Assembly (NCBI GenBank): GCA_945871065.1
Contig: CAMBUL010000018.1
Span: 1 to 38,939, forward strand
Direction: 5' to 3'
DNA length: 38,939 nucleotides
Source of the DNA: Chthoniobacter flavus
GTDB lineage: Bacteria; Verrucomicrobiota; Verrucomicrobiia; Chthoniobacterales; JACTMZ01
Shown: positions 1 through 7,586 of the stretch, one piece after another
Numbering within the stretch: position 1 is the stretch's first letter
How the letters are laid out: each line of letters opens with the position of its first letter
The notes under the pieces: model-generated
Database searches by the model: none
What the model was told of the DNA's origin: nothing
What the model saw: only the letters and a program-made list of their open reading frames with translations
Made by a program: the position numbers and the translations under genes

Positions 1-504
1 CCACTGGATATCAAGCAATCCGAACTGATGCGCGCGGAGAATCCCGACCAGCGCAAGCAGGGCCACCTTCGAAGCCTCCCCGACCCGTGAAAACATCGAC
101 TCGCCGAAAAAAACACCGCTCAACTGCACGCCATAAAGCCCGCCGACCAAGTCTCCTGCCTGCCAGACCTCGACACTGTGGGCGGAACGGGCGGCAAAAA
201 GATCGGCATACACCCTCGCGATGGCGGGATCGATCCATGTCTCGGGTCGGTCCGCACAGCCCGCCACAACTTCCGAAAAGGCCAGATCCACACTCACGGT
301 GAAACCCAAACGCGGGAGCACCCGGCGGAATCCGTGCGGCAAATGGAAGCCGTCCAGAGGCAGGATGCCCCGCGGGTCCGGCGAAAACCACCGCAACCGC
401 CCATCGCCGCAACCCATCGGGAAGAACCCGTCCCGGTAAGCGCGCAGGACCGATACCGCGGTGAGGCGCTCGGGAGGAAAGGACTGGGAAACCAGATCCG
501 ACAT
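1..504 (-). CDS. aat: Leucyl/phenylalanyl-tRNA--protein transferase, 3' end cut by window
   Basis: The frame read on the minus strand from the ATG at 504 stays open to the window edge (168 codons). It carries the family's signatures: DGFFPM near residue 30, RWFSPDPRGILPLD just after, TWIDPAIARVYADLF in the middle, then GLYGVQLSGVFFGESMF and a terminal LLDIQ. Aat adds Leu or Phe to proteins with N-terminal Arg or Lys, making them substrates of the ClpS/ClpAP N-end-rule pathway in the cytoplasm. The last part of the protein lies outside the window. It diverges from cysI across a 101-bp gap. The identification comes from motif recognition. Confidence 0.9.
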   Translation of the reverse strand, partial: MSDLVSQSFPPERLTAVSVLRAYRDGFFPMGCGDGRLRWFSPDPRGILPLDGFHLPHGFRRVLPRLGFTVSVDLAFSEVVAGCADRPETWIDPAIARVYADLFAARSAHSVEVWQAGDLVGGLYGVQLSGVFFGESMFSRVGEASKVALLALVGILRAHQFGLLDIQW

Positions 505-605
505 GGCAACGTAACCTTTGCAGCAAACCATCCCGTCATGCAACCCGCTCATTCCGCTGTTGCCCCCGGGACGGCAGGACATTACTTACAGAGCTTCAAT
601 CCATC
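505..605. promoter_or_regulatory. Divergent intergenic region aat / cysI
   Basis: This 101-bp gap lies between the start codons of aat (minus) and cysI (plus), so it should hold promoters for both. I see no confident -35/-10 pair, no strong Shine-Dalgarno in front of cysI and no clear operator. Confidence 0.4.
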
Positions 606-2321
606 ATGATTTCCGACCACGCCGATCCCAAGCCGCTTTCCAAAGTCGAGGTCCTCAAAGAGGCCAGCCACTACTTGCGCGGCACCCTAGTAGCCAGCCT
701 CGAAGACCGCACGACCGGAGCGATCGCGGACGAAGACACGAATATTTCGAAATTCCACGGCATTTACCAGCAGGACCACCGCGACCAGCGCGGCGAGCGA
801 AAAAAGGCCGGCCTCGAGAAAGCTTTCATCTTCATGATCCGCATCCGCGTACCCGGCGGAGTCTGCACGCCGGAACAATGGCTCAAGATCGACGCTCTCG
901 CCGACCAATACGGCAGCCACACCCTCAAGCTCACCACCCGCCAGGCCTTCCAGTTGCATTTTATCACCAAGGACGTCCTCAAAACCACCATGCAGGGGAT
1001 CAACGGTGCGGTCATGGACTGCATCGCGGCCTGCGGCGATGTGAATCGCAACGTCATGGCCAACCCGAATCCGTGGCAGTCCGCCCTGCATGCTCCCGTG
1101 CTCGACGACGCCCGCGCGGTCAGCACCCACCTGACCCCCAGCACCAGCGCTTACCACGAAATCTGGCTCGACGGGGAAAAAGTTTCCGACGAAGCCGAAG
1201 AAGAACCGCTCTACGGGAAAACTTACCTCCCGCGCAAATTCAAGACCGGCTTTGCCGTGCCCCCGAGCAATGACATCGATGTCTACACCCAAGACCTCGG
1301 TTTCATCGCCATCGGCGAGGAGGGCAAACTGCTCGGCTACAACCTCTCGGTCGGCGGCGGTCTCGGCATGTCGCACGGCGACACCAAGACCTACCCGCGT
1401 CTGGCCAACGTCATCGGTTACCTCCCTCGGGAAAAGGTCGTGGAGGTCGCGGAAAAAGTTCTGACCGTCCAACGCGATTTCGGCGACCGCACCAACCGCA
1501 AGCACGCGCGCCTCAAATACACCATCGAGGACCGCGGTATCGACTGGTTCAAAAACGAACTGGAAAGCCGCCTTGGTTGGAAACTCGGCGAGACGCGTCC
1601 TTTTGAATTTACCAGCTCGGGCGACCGCTATGGCTGGAGCGAGGGCACGGATGGACGCTGGTATTACGGGCTCTTCATCCAGAACGGCCGCCTACGCGAC
1701 ACCGATGATCTCCCAGCCAAGACTGGACTGCGCGAAATTGCCAAGATCCACACCGGCGACTTCCGTCTCACCGCCAACCAGAATCTGGTCATCGGCGGCG
1801 TGACGGCGGAGCAAAAGCCACGCATCGAGGCGCTGCTCAAACAATACAAACTCGATGTCCCGGAGCGCATCACCGGTCTGCGGCTCAATTCGATGGCTTG
1901 CGTCGCCCTTCCTACCTGCGGCCTCGCCCTCGCGGAAAGCGAACGCTATCTGCCCCAACTGGTAAGCGAACTGGACGAAGTCATCGAGGAGTGCGGTCTG
2001 CACCACGATGCTATCCTCATCCGCATGACCGGCTGCCCGAACGGTTGCGCCCGACCTTACCTCGGGGAAATCGGTTTTGTCGGTCGCGCGCCGGGCAAAT
2101 ACAACATCTACCTCGGGGCCGCCCATGACGGCTCACGGCTGAACAAACTCTACAAGCCCTCGGTCAAAGCGGAGGACATGGTCAAAGAACTCGCACCGAT
2201 CATCCGCCGCTATGCCACGGAACGTCAGGAGGGGGAACACTTCGGCGACTTCACCATCCGCGCCGGATACGTCAAGGCCACGACCGAGGGTCGCCTCTTC
2301 CACGAGGAAATCATGGTTTGA
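606..2321 (+). CDS. cysI: Assimilatory sulfite reductase hemoprotein subunit (CysI type)
   Basis: The 571-aa protein matches the length and block order of CysI: HYLRGT near residue 22, FHGIYQQDHRD at 50-60, NRNVMANPNP in the middle, TYLPRKFKTGF, and KHARLKYTIEDRG. The siroheme/[4Fe-4S] ligands are Cys432, Cys438 (CVALPTC), Cys477 and Cys481 (TGCPNGCARPY). The enzyme reduces sulfite to sulfide with six electrons for cysteine synthesis. No cysJ flavoprotein gene lies beside it, so the electron donor may be ferredoxin or encoded elsewhere. Ferredoxin-nitrite reductases share the fold, but the KHARLKYT block favours sulfite reductase. Its stop is only 7 bp from the convergent ispH stop. Confidence 0.9.
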   Translation: MISDHADPKPLSKVEVLKEASHYLRGTLVASLEDRTTGAIADEDTNISKFHGIYQQDHRDQRGERKKAGLEKAFIFMIRIRVPGGVCTPEQWLKIDALADQYGSHTLKLTTRQAFQLHFITKDVLKTTMQGINGAVMDCIAACGDVNRNVMANPNPWQSALHAPVLDDARAVSTHLTPSTSAYHEIWLDGEKVSDEAEEEPLYGKTYLPRKFKTGFAVPPSNDIDVYTQDLGFIAIGEEGKLLGYNLSVGGGLGMSHGDTKTYPRLANVIGYLPREKVVEVAEKVLTVQRDFGDRTNRKHARLKYTIEDRGIDWFKNELESRLGWKLGETRPFEFTSSGDRYGWSEGTDGRWYYGLFIQNGRLRDTDDLPAKTGLREIAKIHTGDFRLTANQNLVIGGVTAEQKPRIEALLKQYKLDVPERITGLRLNSMACVALPTCGLALAESERYLPQLVSELDEVIEECGLHHDAILIRMTGCPNGCARPYLGEIGFVGRAPGKYNIYLGAAHDGSRLNKLYKPSVKAEDMVKELAPIIRRYATERQEGEHFGDFTIRAGYVKATTEGRLFHEEIMV

Positions 2322-2328
2322 GCTGGGC

Positions 2329-3534
2329 TCAAACCACTGCCGGACCGGCAACTTGGCGCAACTCCAGAACCCGGAGCAGGACGTCTTCGATCAAATTGCT
2401 CGGGCACGAAGCGCCGGCGGTGATGCCGAGAGAAACCGGGCCGGACGGCAACCAGTCTCCGGTTGTCGTTTCGCGGCCCGCGCCGGTATCGAAGTGACGG
2501 ATAAGTTGCGGGGACTCGAGGCAGCCGGCATTGAGGACGAAATAGGTCGGCAATTTTTCCCGGGCCATGTCGGCGAGGTGCGTGGTGTTTGAGCTGTTGT
2601 AGCCTCCAACCACGAGCATGAGATCGGGTGGTTCGGAGAGCAGGTCGAGGAGCGCATCTTGCCGCTCCTGCGTGGCACCGCAAATCGTGTCGAAAACGCG
2701 GAAGTTGTCCTCCGTCCCGTCGCGGGCCGTCACAGCGGCCCGGATCCGCCGCTGCACTTCCTCGGTTTCGGAACGCAGCATGGTGGTCTGGTTGGCCACG
2801 CCGACCTTGCGCAAATGCAGATCAGGGTCGAACCCCTCGGAGCAAGCACCACGAAACTTGTCCAGAAAAGCCGCACGGTCGCCGCCCTGGCGCAGGTAGG
2901 CGCAAAGAAAGTCCGTCTCCTCAAGGTCATAGACCACAACGAAGTGGCCACCACCCTCCGTGGATCGCGCGCGGGAGCTGGTGGCCCGCGTCTCTTCATG
3001 ATCGGACTTGCCGTGGATAATCGAAGTCACACCATCGTTGGCGTATTGCCGCACCCTCTTCCACACACTCATGACATCGCCGCAAGTGGTGTCGACAATC
3101 TGGCAACCCCGAGCCTTGATCCGCTCCTGCACCGCCACCTCGGCACCGAAAGCGGGCACAATAACCACGTCCTCGGCTGATAGCTTGTCGATATCGGCCA
3201 GTTTGCACGGCCCGGAGAGTGTGCGGATGCCCATGGCGGCGAGTTGCGCGTTGACGTCCGGATTGTGGATGATTTCGCCGACGAGAAAGATATTGCGATC
3301 GGCAAAAACTTTCCGCGCCGCGTAAGCCAGGTCGATAGCCCGCTCGACGCCGTAACAGAAGCCGAACTGCTTGGCCAGAAGCACGGTCACATCGCCGAAG
3401 GTGGCCACGCCCCCCGAGGACCGCAAACGCTCCACCATGGGGCTATGGTAGTGTGATTCGACCGCCGCCTGCACCTCCTCCATGACCTCCGGGGTACGGA
3501 GATTTACGCGCTTGGTCGGGACCGCGGTGCTCAT
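2329..3534 (-). CDS. ispH: 4-hydroxy-3-methylbut-2-enyl diphosphate reductase
   Basis: IspH performs the last step of the MEP isoprenoid pathway, converting HMBPP to IPP and DMAPP with a [4Fe-4S] cluster. The three cluster cysteines are visible: Cys60 (FGFCYGVERA), Cys151 (TTCGDVMSVW) and Cys285 (TICGATQERQ). The substrate-pocket SSNTTHL motif and a terminal ITAGASCPSNLIEDV block are also present. I chose the ATG at 3534 (MSTAVPTKRV), giving 401 aa. An ATG at 3543 is also possible, but the frame further upstream to 3798 is low-complexity read-through over the divergent gene. The length matches the long plant/cyanobacterial-type IspH rather than the roughly 315-aa enterobacterial form. Confidence 0.93.
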   Translation of the reverse strand: MSTAVPTKRVNLRTPEVMEEVQAAVESHYHSPMVERLRSSGGVATFGDVTVLLAKQFGFCYGVERAIDLAYAARKVFADRNIFLVGEIIHNPDVNAQLAAMGIRTLSGPCKLADIDKLSAEDVVIVPAFGAEVAVQERIKARGCQIVDTTCGDVMSVWKRVRQYANDGVTSIIHGKSDHEETRATSSRARSTEGGGHFVVVYDLEETDFLCAYLRQGGDRAAFLDKFRGACSEGFDPDLHLRKVGVANQTTMLRSETEEVQRRIRAAVTARDGTEDNFRVFDTICGATQERQDALLDLLSEPPDLMLVVGGYNSSNTTHLADMAREKLPTYFVLNAGCLESPQLIRHFDTGAGRETTTGDWLPSGPVSLGITAGASCPSNLIEDVLLRVLELRQVAGPAVV

Positions 3535-3636
3535 GGACAGCATGCAATCTAACGCCGGCCGGCCCGGCGTCCAACGGGAACGTTCACCCATTCTTGCATC
3601 CGCACCCCGGACGCTTATCGTCTTGCCACCACCACC

Positions 3637-4158
3637 ATGGACCGCGACAACTTTCTCTACGCTCTGGAAAACACCAGGACACATCTGGAACCCGCCAGTC
3701 TCATCGAGACATTCGGGTCGACCGCATTCGACTTCGTGCTGGTCAGCGAATTGATGGACGAAGTCAATCGTGTCCGTCTCCGGCGCGGCACCCTGCAAGC
3801 CGAGCGCCCGCGCATCATGTCACCGGGCAACTACGCCCGCATCATGCTCGAGGGCTTCGGCGAGAAGGCCCGCGAGTTCGCCGACTGGCTGGAGGAAAAC
3901 GGAGAAGATCTCAAGTTCCTCCGCTACGGCTTCCAATTCACCAAAAGCAACCTGCAGGAGGAAATTGTCAGCGGACAACTCGACAAAGTTGTGGCCGAGG
4001 CCGTGAATCGTGCCCGCGACGAGGGCGAGACGCGGCGCGCCGTGGTCGAGAGCGTGGATGACGCCTGGGAAGTCTCCCTGCTCAAACTGGCGGTCGACAC
4101 CGCACGGCGCTCCGCCGGGGGCAATATGGAGGAATGGAAGCGACGCGGACTCCTTTGA
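3637..4158 (+). CDS. Conserved-looking hypothetical protein, 173 aa
   Basis: I do not recognise this family. The protein is soluble and charged, mostly predicted helix, with no signal peptide, membrane segment or cysteine motif. Its amino-acid usage is balanced with no runs of Arg/Pro/Ala, which supports real coding in this GC-rich background. It starts 102 bp from the divergent ispH start, so the two may share a regulatory gap. The ATG at 3637 is preceded by a pyrimidine/CCA-rich stretch without a good ribosome-binding site, so the start is uncertain. Confidence 0.65.
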   Translation: MDRDNFLYALENTRTHLEPASLIETFGSTAFDFVLVSELMDEVNRVRLRRGTLQAERPRIMSPGNYARIMLEGFGEKAREFADWLEENGEDLKFLRYGFQFTKSNLQEEIVSGQLDKVVAEAVNRARDEGETRRAVVESVDDAWEVSLLKLAVDTARRSAGGNMEEWKRRGLL

Positions 4159-4226
4159 GGGGGAACAGCCAACCCCTGTCTGCTCTGATCAGAGTCAAGA
4201 GCTGCCTATCTCCCTTGACGGCCGTT

Positions 4227-5129
4227 TCAGTCTGCCCGCATATCCCCCGCCACGAACTGGCGGATCGCATCCACCTCAAGCTGGTCCTCGCCGGACAATT
4301 CCACGGTGTCCGGCAATCTGCCGTCGGCCTCCAGTTCCAGCACCTCAAACCAACCGCGCAACGGGACGGCTCCGTCCGAGCCGGACGGAGAGACGGCCAC
4401 CAGAACAACCCCGGTGCCCTCGGGCGGGGGCAGAGCAAAAGTTCCCTGCGTATCGGCCATCAAGGTCTGCAGCGGCGCAGGCAGGACACCCAATAATCCC
4501 TCAAGGGTTACCAAGCCCTCCTTTTCGGCCGACAGTCTCTTCAACTCCTCCATCGCCGCGACTTCCCCGGCTTGCTTCGCGTCGCGCTCCGCCCGGAGTT
4601 CAGCCAAGTCGGGCATGTTATATTCCTCGCCGACGGCGCAAACACGCGACGCTTCGTCATAGGCAAGCCACGCTTGGCGGTGCCGCGCCAGCGCCTCGGC
4701 CGAAAGTTCGGCCAACTCCGCGGCCCGCACCTCCGCCGCGGCGAGCAATTCCCGCCAGGAAGCCGACAAATCCTCCCTCTGGAAGACGCGAATCTCGACC
4801 GCACCGGTTTCGTCGCCGGAGAGCAACACGCGCCCGGAAATCGGGGCGGGTTCCGAATTGAGCCACCACCAACCTGCTCCGCCTGCCAATCCGGCAAAAA
4901 GCACGGCCAAGGCAACGGCACGCCACCTCCCGGCTTGAGGACGACTGCCTGGGGTCACCACAGGAGGTGCCGTAATCCCGGGCTTTGGCGGCAAGCCTGC
5001 CTCCGCCCGAGGCGCCGGAGAGGCCCCGGCCGGGACCGACGGCCTTGAATTCGAAGCCGACGGCGGGGCCATCGGCACCTTGTCGGGGACAGCCCCAGCG
5101 GGAGGTATTTTTTTCTGGATCGGTTTCAA
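4227..5129 (-). CDS. Single-pass membrane protein with proline-rich N-terminus, unknown function
   Basis: The 300-aa protein has a cytoplasmic Pro/Ala/Lys-rich tail (residues 1-66), one transmembrane helix (about 70-88, ALAVLFAGLAGGAGWWW), then an external part. The external part begins with a short beta-rich segment (ISGRVLLSGDETGAVEIRVF), continues with a long Ala/Glu-rich helical or coiled-coil region (about 120-205), and ends in another beta-rich segment. The segments either side of the coiled coil resemble carboxypeptidase-regulatory or adaptor-like domains (inference). I recognise no family. It is on the same strand as the CDGSH gene, about 120 bp downstream of it. Confidence 0.7.
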   Translation of the reverse strand: MKPIQKKIPPAGAVPDKVPMAPPSASNSRPSVPAGASPAPRAEAGLPPKPGITAPPVVTPGSRPQAGRWRAVALAVLFAGLAGGAGWWWLNSEPAPISGRVLLSGDETGAVEIRVFQREDLSASWRELLAAAEVRAAELAELSAEALARHRQAWLAYDEASRVCAVGEEYNMPDLAELRAERDAKQAGEVAAMEELKRLSAEKEGLVTLEGLLGVLPAPLQTLMADTQGTFALPPPEGTGVVLVAVSPSGSDGAVPLRGWFEVLELEADGRLPDTVELSGEDQLEVDAIRQFVAGDMRAD

Positions 5130-5250
5130 GGTCTTGGCGCCATAGCAGGCTCCTTCGATGCACGATGAACGAACTGGGCCGCCGGATCAACTCTGCGGGA
5201 GGCAGAACAACACGTCCCGCGGAAGCAGAAAATATTACCCCCTTCCGGGC

Positions 5251-5490
5251 TTAGCCCAGTTTGGCGTGCGAGCCGTCGCAAAATGGCGGCGAGGCCGTGT
5301 GCTTGCACATGCACCAAGCAACCCGCTTCTTCTCCGTGATGACCACCTTGACCGGCTTGAATCCCTTGTCCTTGTGCATCCCGTTGCAAAAAGGTTGCGT
5401 GGTCGAATACCCGCAGGAACACCACCAATAAGTTCCGGGTTCCATTTCCTCCACCAGTGGCGATTTCTGACACACGTGCGGCTCGTTCAT
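5251..5490 (-). CDS. Tandem CDGSH iron-sulfur domain protein
   Basis: This 79-aa protein has two complete CDGSH-type motifs (C-x-C-x8-C-x3-H): Cys24, Cys26, Cys35, His39 and Cys60, Cys62, Cys71, His75. Each should bind a redox-active [2Fe-2S] cluster through three Cys and one His. The first motif ends FCNGMH and the second FCDGSH. Family members act in redox sensing or electron transfer; the partner here is unknown. I chose the ATG at 5490. A GTG at 5517 would add nine residues including two cysteines and cannot be excluded. Confidence 0.85.
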   Translation of the reverse strand: MNEPHVCQKSPLVEEMEPGTYWWCSCGYSTTQPFCNGMHKDKGFKPVKVVITEKKRVAWCMCKHTASPPFCDGSHAKLG

Positions 5491-5529
5491 AGTGCAGTGA
5501 TAGCACCCCGACCCCACACGCTCAACCAG

Positions 5530-6111
5530 TCATTCCTTATCCGCTACCTTGACCAAACGCACCGCGGTGAACGGCGCCATAATGAAAGCCTGCGCGGTAT
5601 TGTCCGCTATCATGACAAGTTGCCCGCCCTCGACGCGGAAGTAGGCGCGCGGACGCGGGTGCGGCGGAGCACGCCGGTCCCAGTCGTCACCGAGGAAGGA
5701 CTCGCGCCGCCCGAAGGAGAGCACACGCAGGTGCAACAGGCCTCCGTCCTCCACCATGTAGACGCCGCTCATCAGAAGGCCGCGCGACTCATCCTGCGGT
5801 TGCCAGACAGCTTCCCATGAATTGTCGGCGGCAAAAGTGTAGATGACTTCCGGAACATCCGGGTCCTGGTAGCTTCCGGGCAGTGCGTCGGGAGAGACTG
5901 GCTCAACCTTGGTGTCCAGGAGAACCGCTGAGGGAGCCTCTTCACCATCCGTGGTCGACTCCACGATCTCCACCACCTCCACCACCTCCGCATCCCCCTG
6001 GCCCGCCTCCGCTTTAGAAGAATCCGGCATGGGCTGCCCACAGCCGGCCAAAAAGATGACGGCGGCCAGTGGCAACAAAACAAGCGAGGAGAGGAGCTTC
6101 ACGTGGATCAA
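5530..6111 (-). CDS. Putative lipoprotein, unknown function
   Basis: The 193-aa product starts with a lipoprotein signal peptide: MIHVKLL, a hydrophobic stretch and a lipobox ending LAGC at Cys24. After lipidation there is an acidic linker (VVEVVEIVESTTDGEE). A beta-rich domain follows (VIYTFAADNSWEAVWQPQ) and looks like a small lipocalin-like barrel used for measuring property/value responses (inference from strand pattern only). No family is recognised. The gene's 5' end lies next to the left attachment site of the integrated element, so its upstream region was replaced by the insertion. Confidence 0.75.
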   Translation of the reverse strand: MIHVKLLSSLVLLPLAAVIFLAGCGQPMPDSSKAEAGQGDAEVVEVVEIVESTTDGEEAPSAVLLDTKVEPVSPDALPGSYQDPDVPEVIYTFAADNSWEAVWQPQDESRGLLMSGVYMVEDGGLLHLRVLSFGRRESFLGDDWDRRAPPHPRPRAYFRVEGGQLVMIADNTAQAFIMAPFTAVRLVKVADKE

Positions 6112-6114
6112 AAA

Positions 6115-6148
6115 AAGGGAGAGCGGGTGACGAGACTCGAACTCGCGA
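6115..6148. repeat. attL: Left attachment site, 34-bp direct repeat
   Basis: This 34-bp sequence is identical to 15310-15343 and mismatches on both sides. It duplicates the last third of tRNA-Gly(GCC) (T-arm, acceptor stem and discriminator) plus 7 bp of flank. The rest of the tRNA is absent here, so this copy is only the integration scar. Confidence 0.92.
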
Positions 6149-6233
6149 TTCTATGCTTCTAAAGGGCACTCGCCCGCGAAGCCGCATGAATACTGCATTG
6201 GTGACGATTTAGACATTCCTCGACGCAATATTC

Positions 6234-6253
6234 TTGCTACGTTGCTTGCTACG
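6234..6253 (+). promoter_or_regulatory. Left arm-type integrase binding sites (two TTGCTACG)
   Basis: Two direct copies of TTGCTACG start at 6234 and 6246, a 12-bp period. The same pair with the same period is found at the other end of the element (15254 and 15266). Paired sites inside both ends are what arm-type sites of a bivalent tyrosine integrase look like. The location 86 bp from the att core and just before the int start would also let integrase regulate its own gene. Confidence 0.7.
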
Positions 6254-6268
6254 GCTACGGTGTAGGGC

Positions 6269-7471
6269 ATGGCTTCGATATACCGCCGCAAGGACAGCAA
6301 GGTCTGGTGGGCCCGGGTCAGGGCCGAGGATGGGTCGTGGAAAAGCATCAGCACCGGAGTAGAACGCAAACGGGACAAGCAAAGCAAGGCCGACGCTCTT
6401 GAATACGCCACAAGCGTAGAAAAAGCCGCCGAGGCCGCGAGTCGGCATGAACTCCATACCGCCCGCGCCACCGAGCTCATCAGCCGCCTTGTCCAGATCA
6501 GCACCGGCAAGCCACTCGAAACCTACACAATCGCCGAGTGGCTCAAGCAATACCTCACCGGCAAGAAAACCACACTCGCCGAGGGCAGCCTCTCCCGCTA
6601 CACGCGCAGCATCGAGGACTTCATCGCCCACCTCGGCGCCAAGGCGGAACGACCGCTCGACACCCTGACGGTCAAACAGGTCGAGGCCTTCCGCGACGCC
6701 GAGCTCGAAACAGGCAAGGCCGGCACGAGCGTAACGCTCGAAATCAAAGTGCTCCGGGCAGCACTCGCCACCGCCCACAAGCGCGGTCTGGTAAAGCTCA
6801 ACGCCGCCGCCGCGTGCGACTCCGCTACAAACGACGGGGAGACGCGTGAGGTTTTGACCCGGAGAGAGATCGGGGCCCTGCTTCGCGCAGCCAAAGAGCT
6901 CGGCGGCATCGAGGGCAAGGAATGGCGGGCGGCTATTCTTCTCGGTCTAACGACCGGCCAGCGCCTTCAGGACATCTTGCGTATCAAGTGGGGCGCCTTT
7001 GACTTCGAGAAAAGCGAGATCCGCGTGAAGCAGCAAAAACAACGCCGCACCGAGACGAAAAAGACCCTCACCATACCACTCGACGACGAGGCCGAGAGCG
7101 CCGTGCTCGACCTTCCGGCGGCAGATAAGGCCGGCGATGCGTGCATCATGCCCACACTCTCGAAGCTTAGCGCCGGCGGGTGCAACGGCATGAGCGCACG
7201 TTTTTCAAAGCTCATGGCAAGGGCCGGCATCGACCGCGTCGAGGTGCGAAGCAAGACCGAGGGCAGTAAGGGCCGGCGCACGTTTGCGAAAGGTTTTCAC
7301 TCGTTACGGCATACCGCCGCCAGCGCCCTCGCGAACGCCGGCGTCGAAGAGCGTGTCGCCATGAATCTCACCGGCCACAAAAACAAGACGATGCACCAGC
7401 GTTACACAAAGCCTCAGGTCAAAGCCCTGAGGGCCGCACAGGCCAAAATGCGGGACGGCTTGGAGGACTAA
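6269..7471 (+). CDS. int: Tyrosine-type site-specific integrase
   Basis: The 400-aa protein is a phage-type tyrosine recombinase. The N-terminus (1-60, MASIYRRKDSKVWWARVR) is an arm-binding/AP2-like beta domain. Residues about 85-175 form the SAM-like core-binding domain. The catalytic domain carries Arg232 (TTGQRLQD), His344 and Arg347 (HSLRH), His370 (LTGHKN) and nucleophile Tyr379 (HQRYTKP), so all key residues seen are intact. It integrates and, with an excisionase, excises the element at the 3' end of tRNA-Gly. It reads inward from attL, and a weak terminator follows its stop. Confidence 0.95.
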   Translation: MASIYRRKDSKVWWARVRAEDGSWKSISTGVERKRDKQSKADALEYATSVEKAAEAASRHELHTARATELISRLVQISTGKPLETYTIAEWLKQYLTGKKTTLAEGSLSRYTRSIEDFIAHLGAKAERPLDTLTVKQVEAFRDAELETGKAGTSVTLEIKVLRAALATAHKRGLVKLNAAAACDSATNDGETREVLTRREIGALLRAAKELGGIEGKEWRAAILLGLTTGQRLQDILRIKWGAFDFEKSEIRVKQQKQRRTETKKTLTIPLDDEAESAVLDLPAADKAGDACIMPTLSKLSAGGCNGMSARFSKLMARAGIDRVEVRSKTEGSKGRRTFAKGFHSLRHTAASALANAGVEERVAMNLTGHKNKTMHQRYTKPQVKALRAAQAKMRDGLED

Positions 7472-7494
7472 GGGCGCAGCACTATCGGCTCCGA

Positions 7495-7520
7495 CTACCG
7501 CGACTTGTGCGGTGGGCTTT
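7495..7520 (+). terminator. Probable intrinsic terminator after int
   Basis: A 7-bp stem with one U-G pair (CTACCGC / GCGGTGG, 7-nt loop) is followed by GCTTTTT, 24 bp after the int stop. The short stem makes it a moderate terminator. Confidence 0.5.
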
Positions 7521-7586
7521 TTGTCGTTCTAATGCTCACAAGATGCCCACGCCATCTCATCCCAAATCCAGCACAAATTATGGGCC

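Noticed and set aside
687-1505. 272-aa minus-strand frame over cysI
   Set aside because: Antisense shadow of a strongly conserved gene.
3535-3798. N-terminal extension of ispH to 489 aa
   Set aside because: It overlaps the divergent gene at 3637, has unlike composition, and the family starts near MSTAVPTKRV.
6115-6190. Second tRNA gene at the left element end
   Set aside because: Only the T-arm and acceptor 3' strand are present; no anticodon arm or 5' acceptor strand, so it is an att scar.
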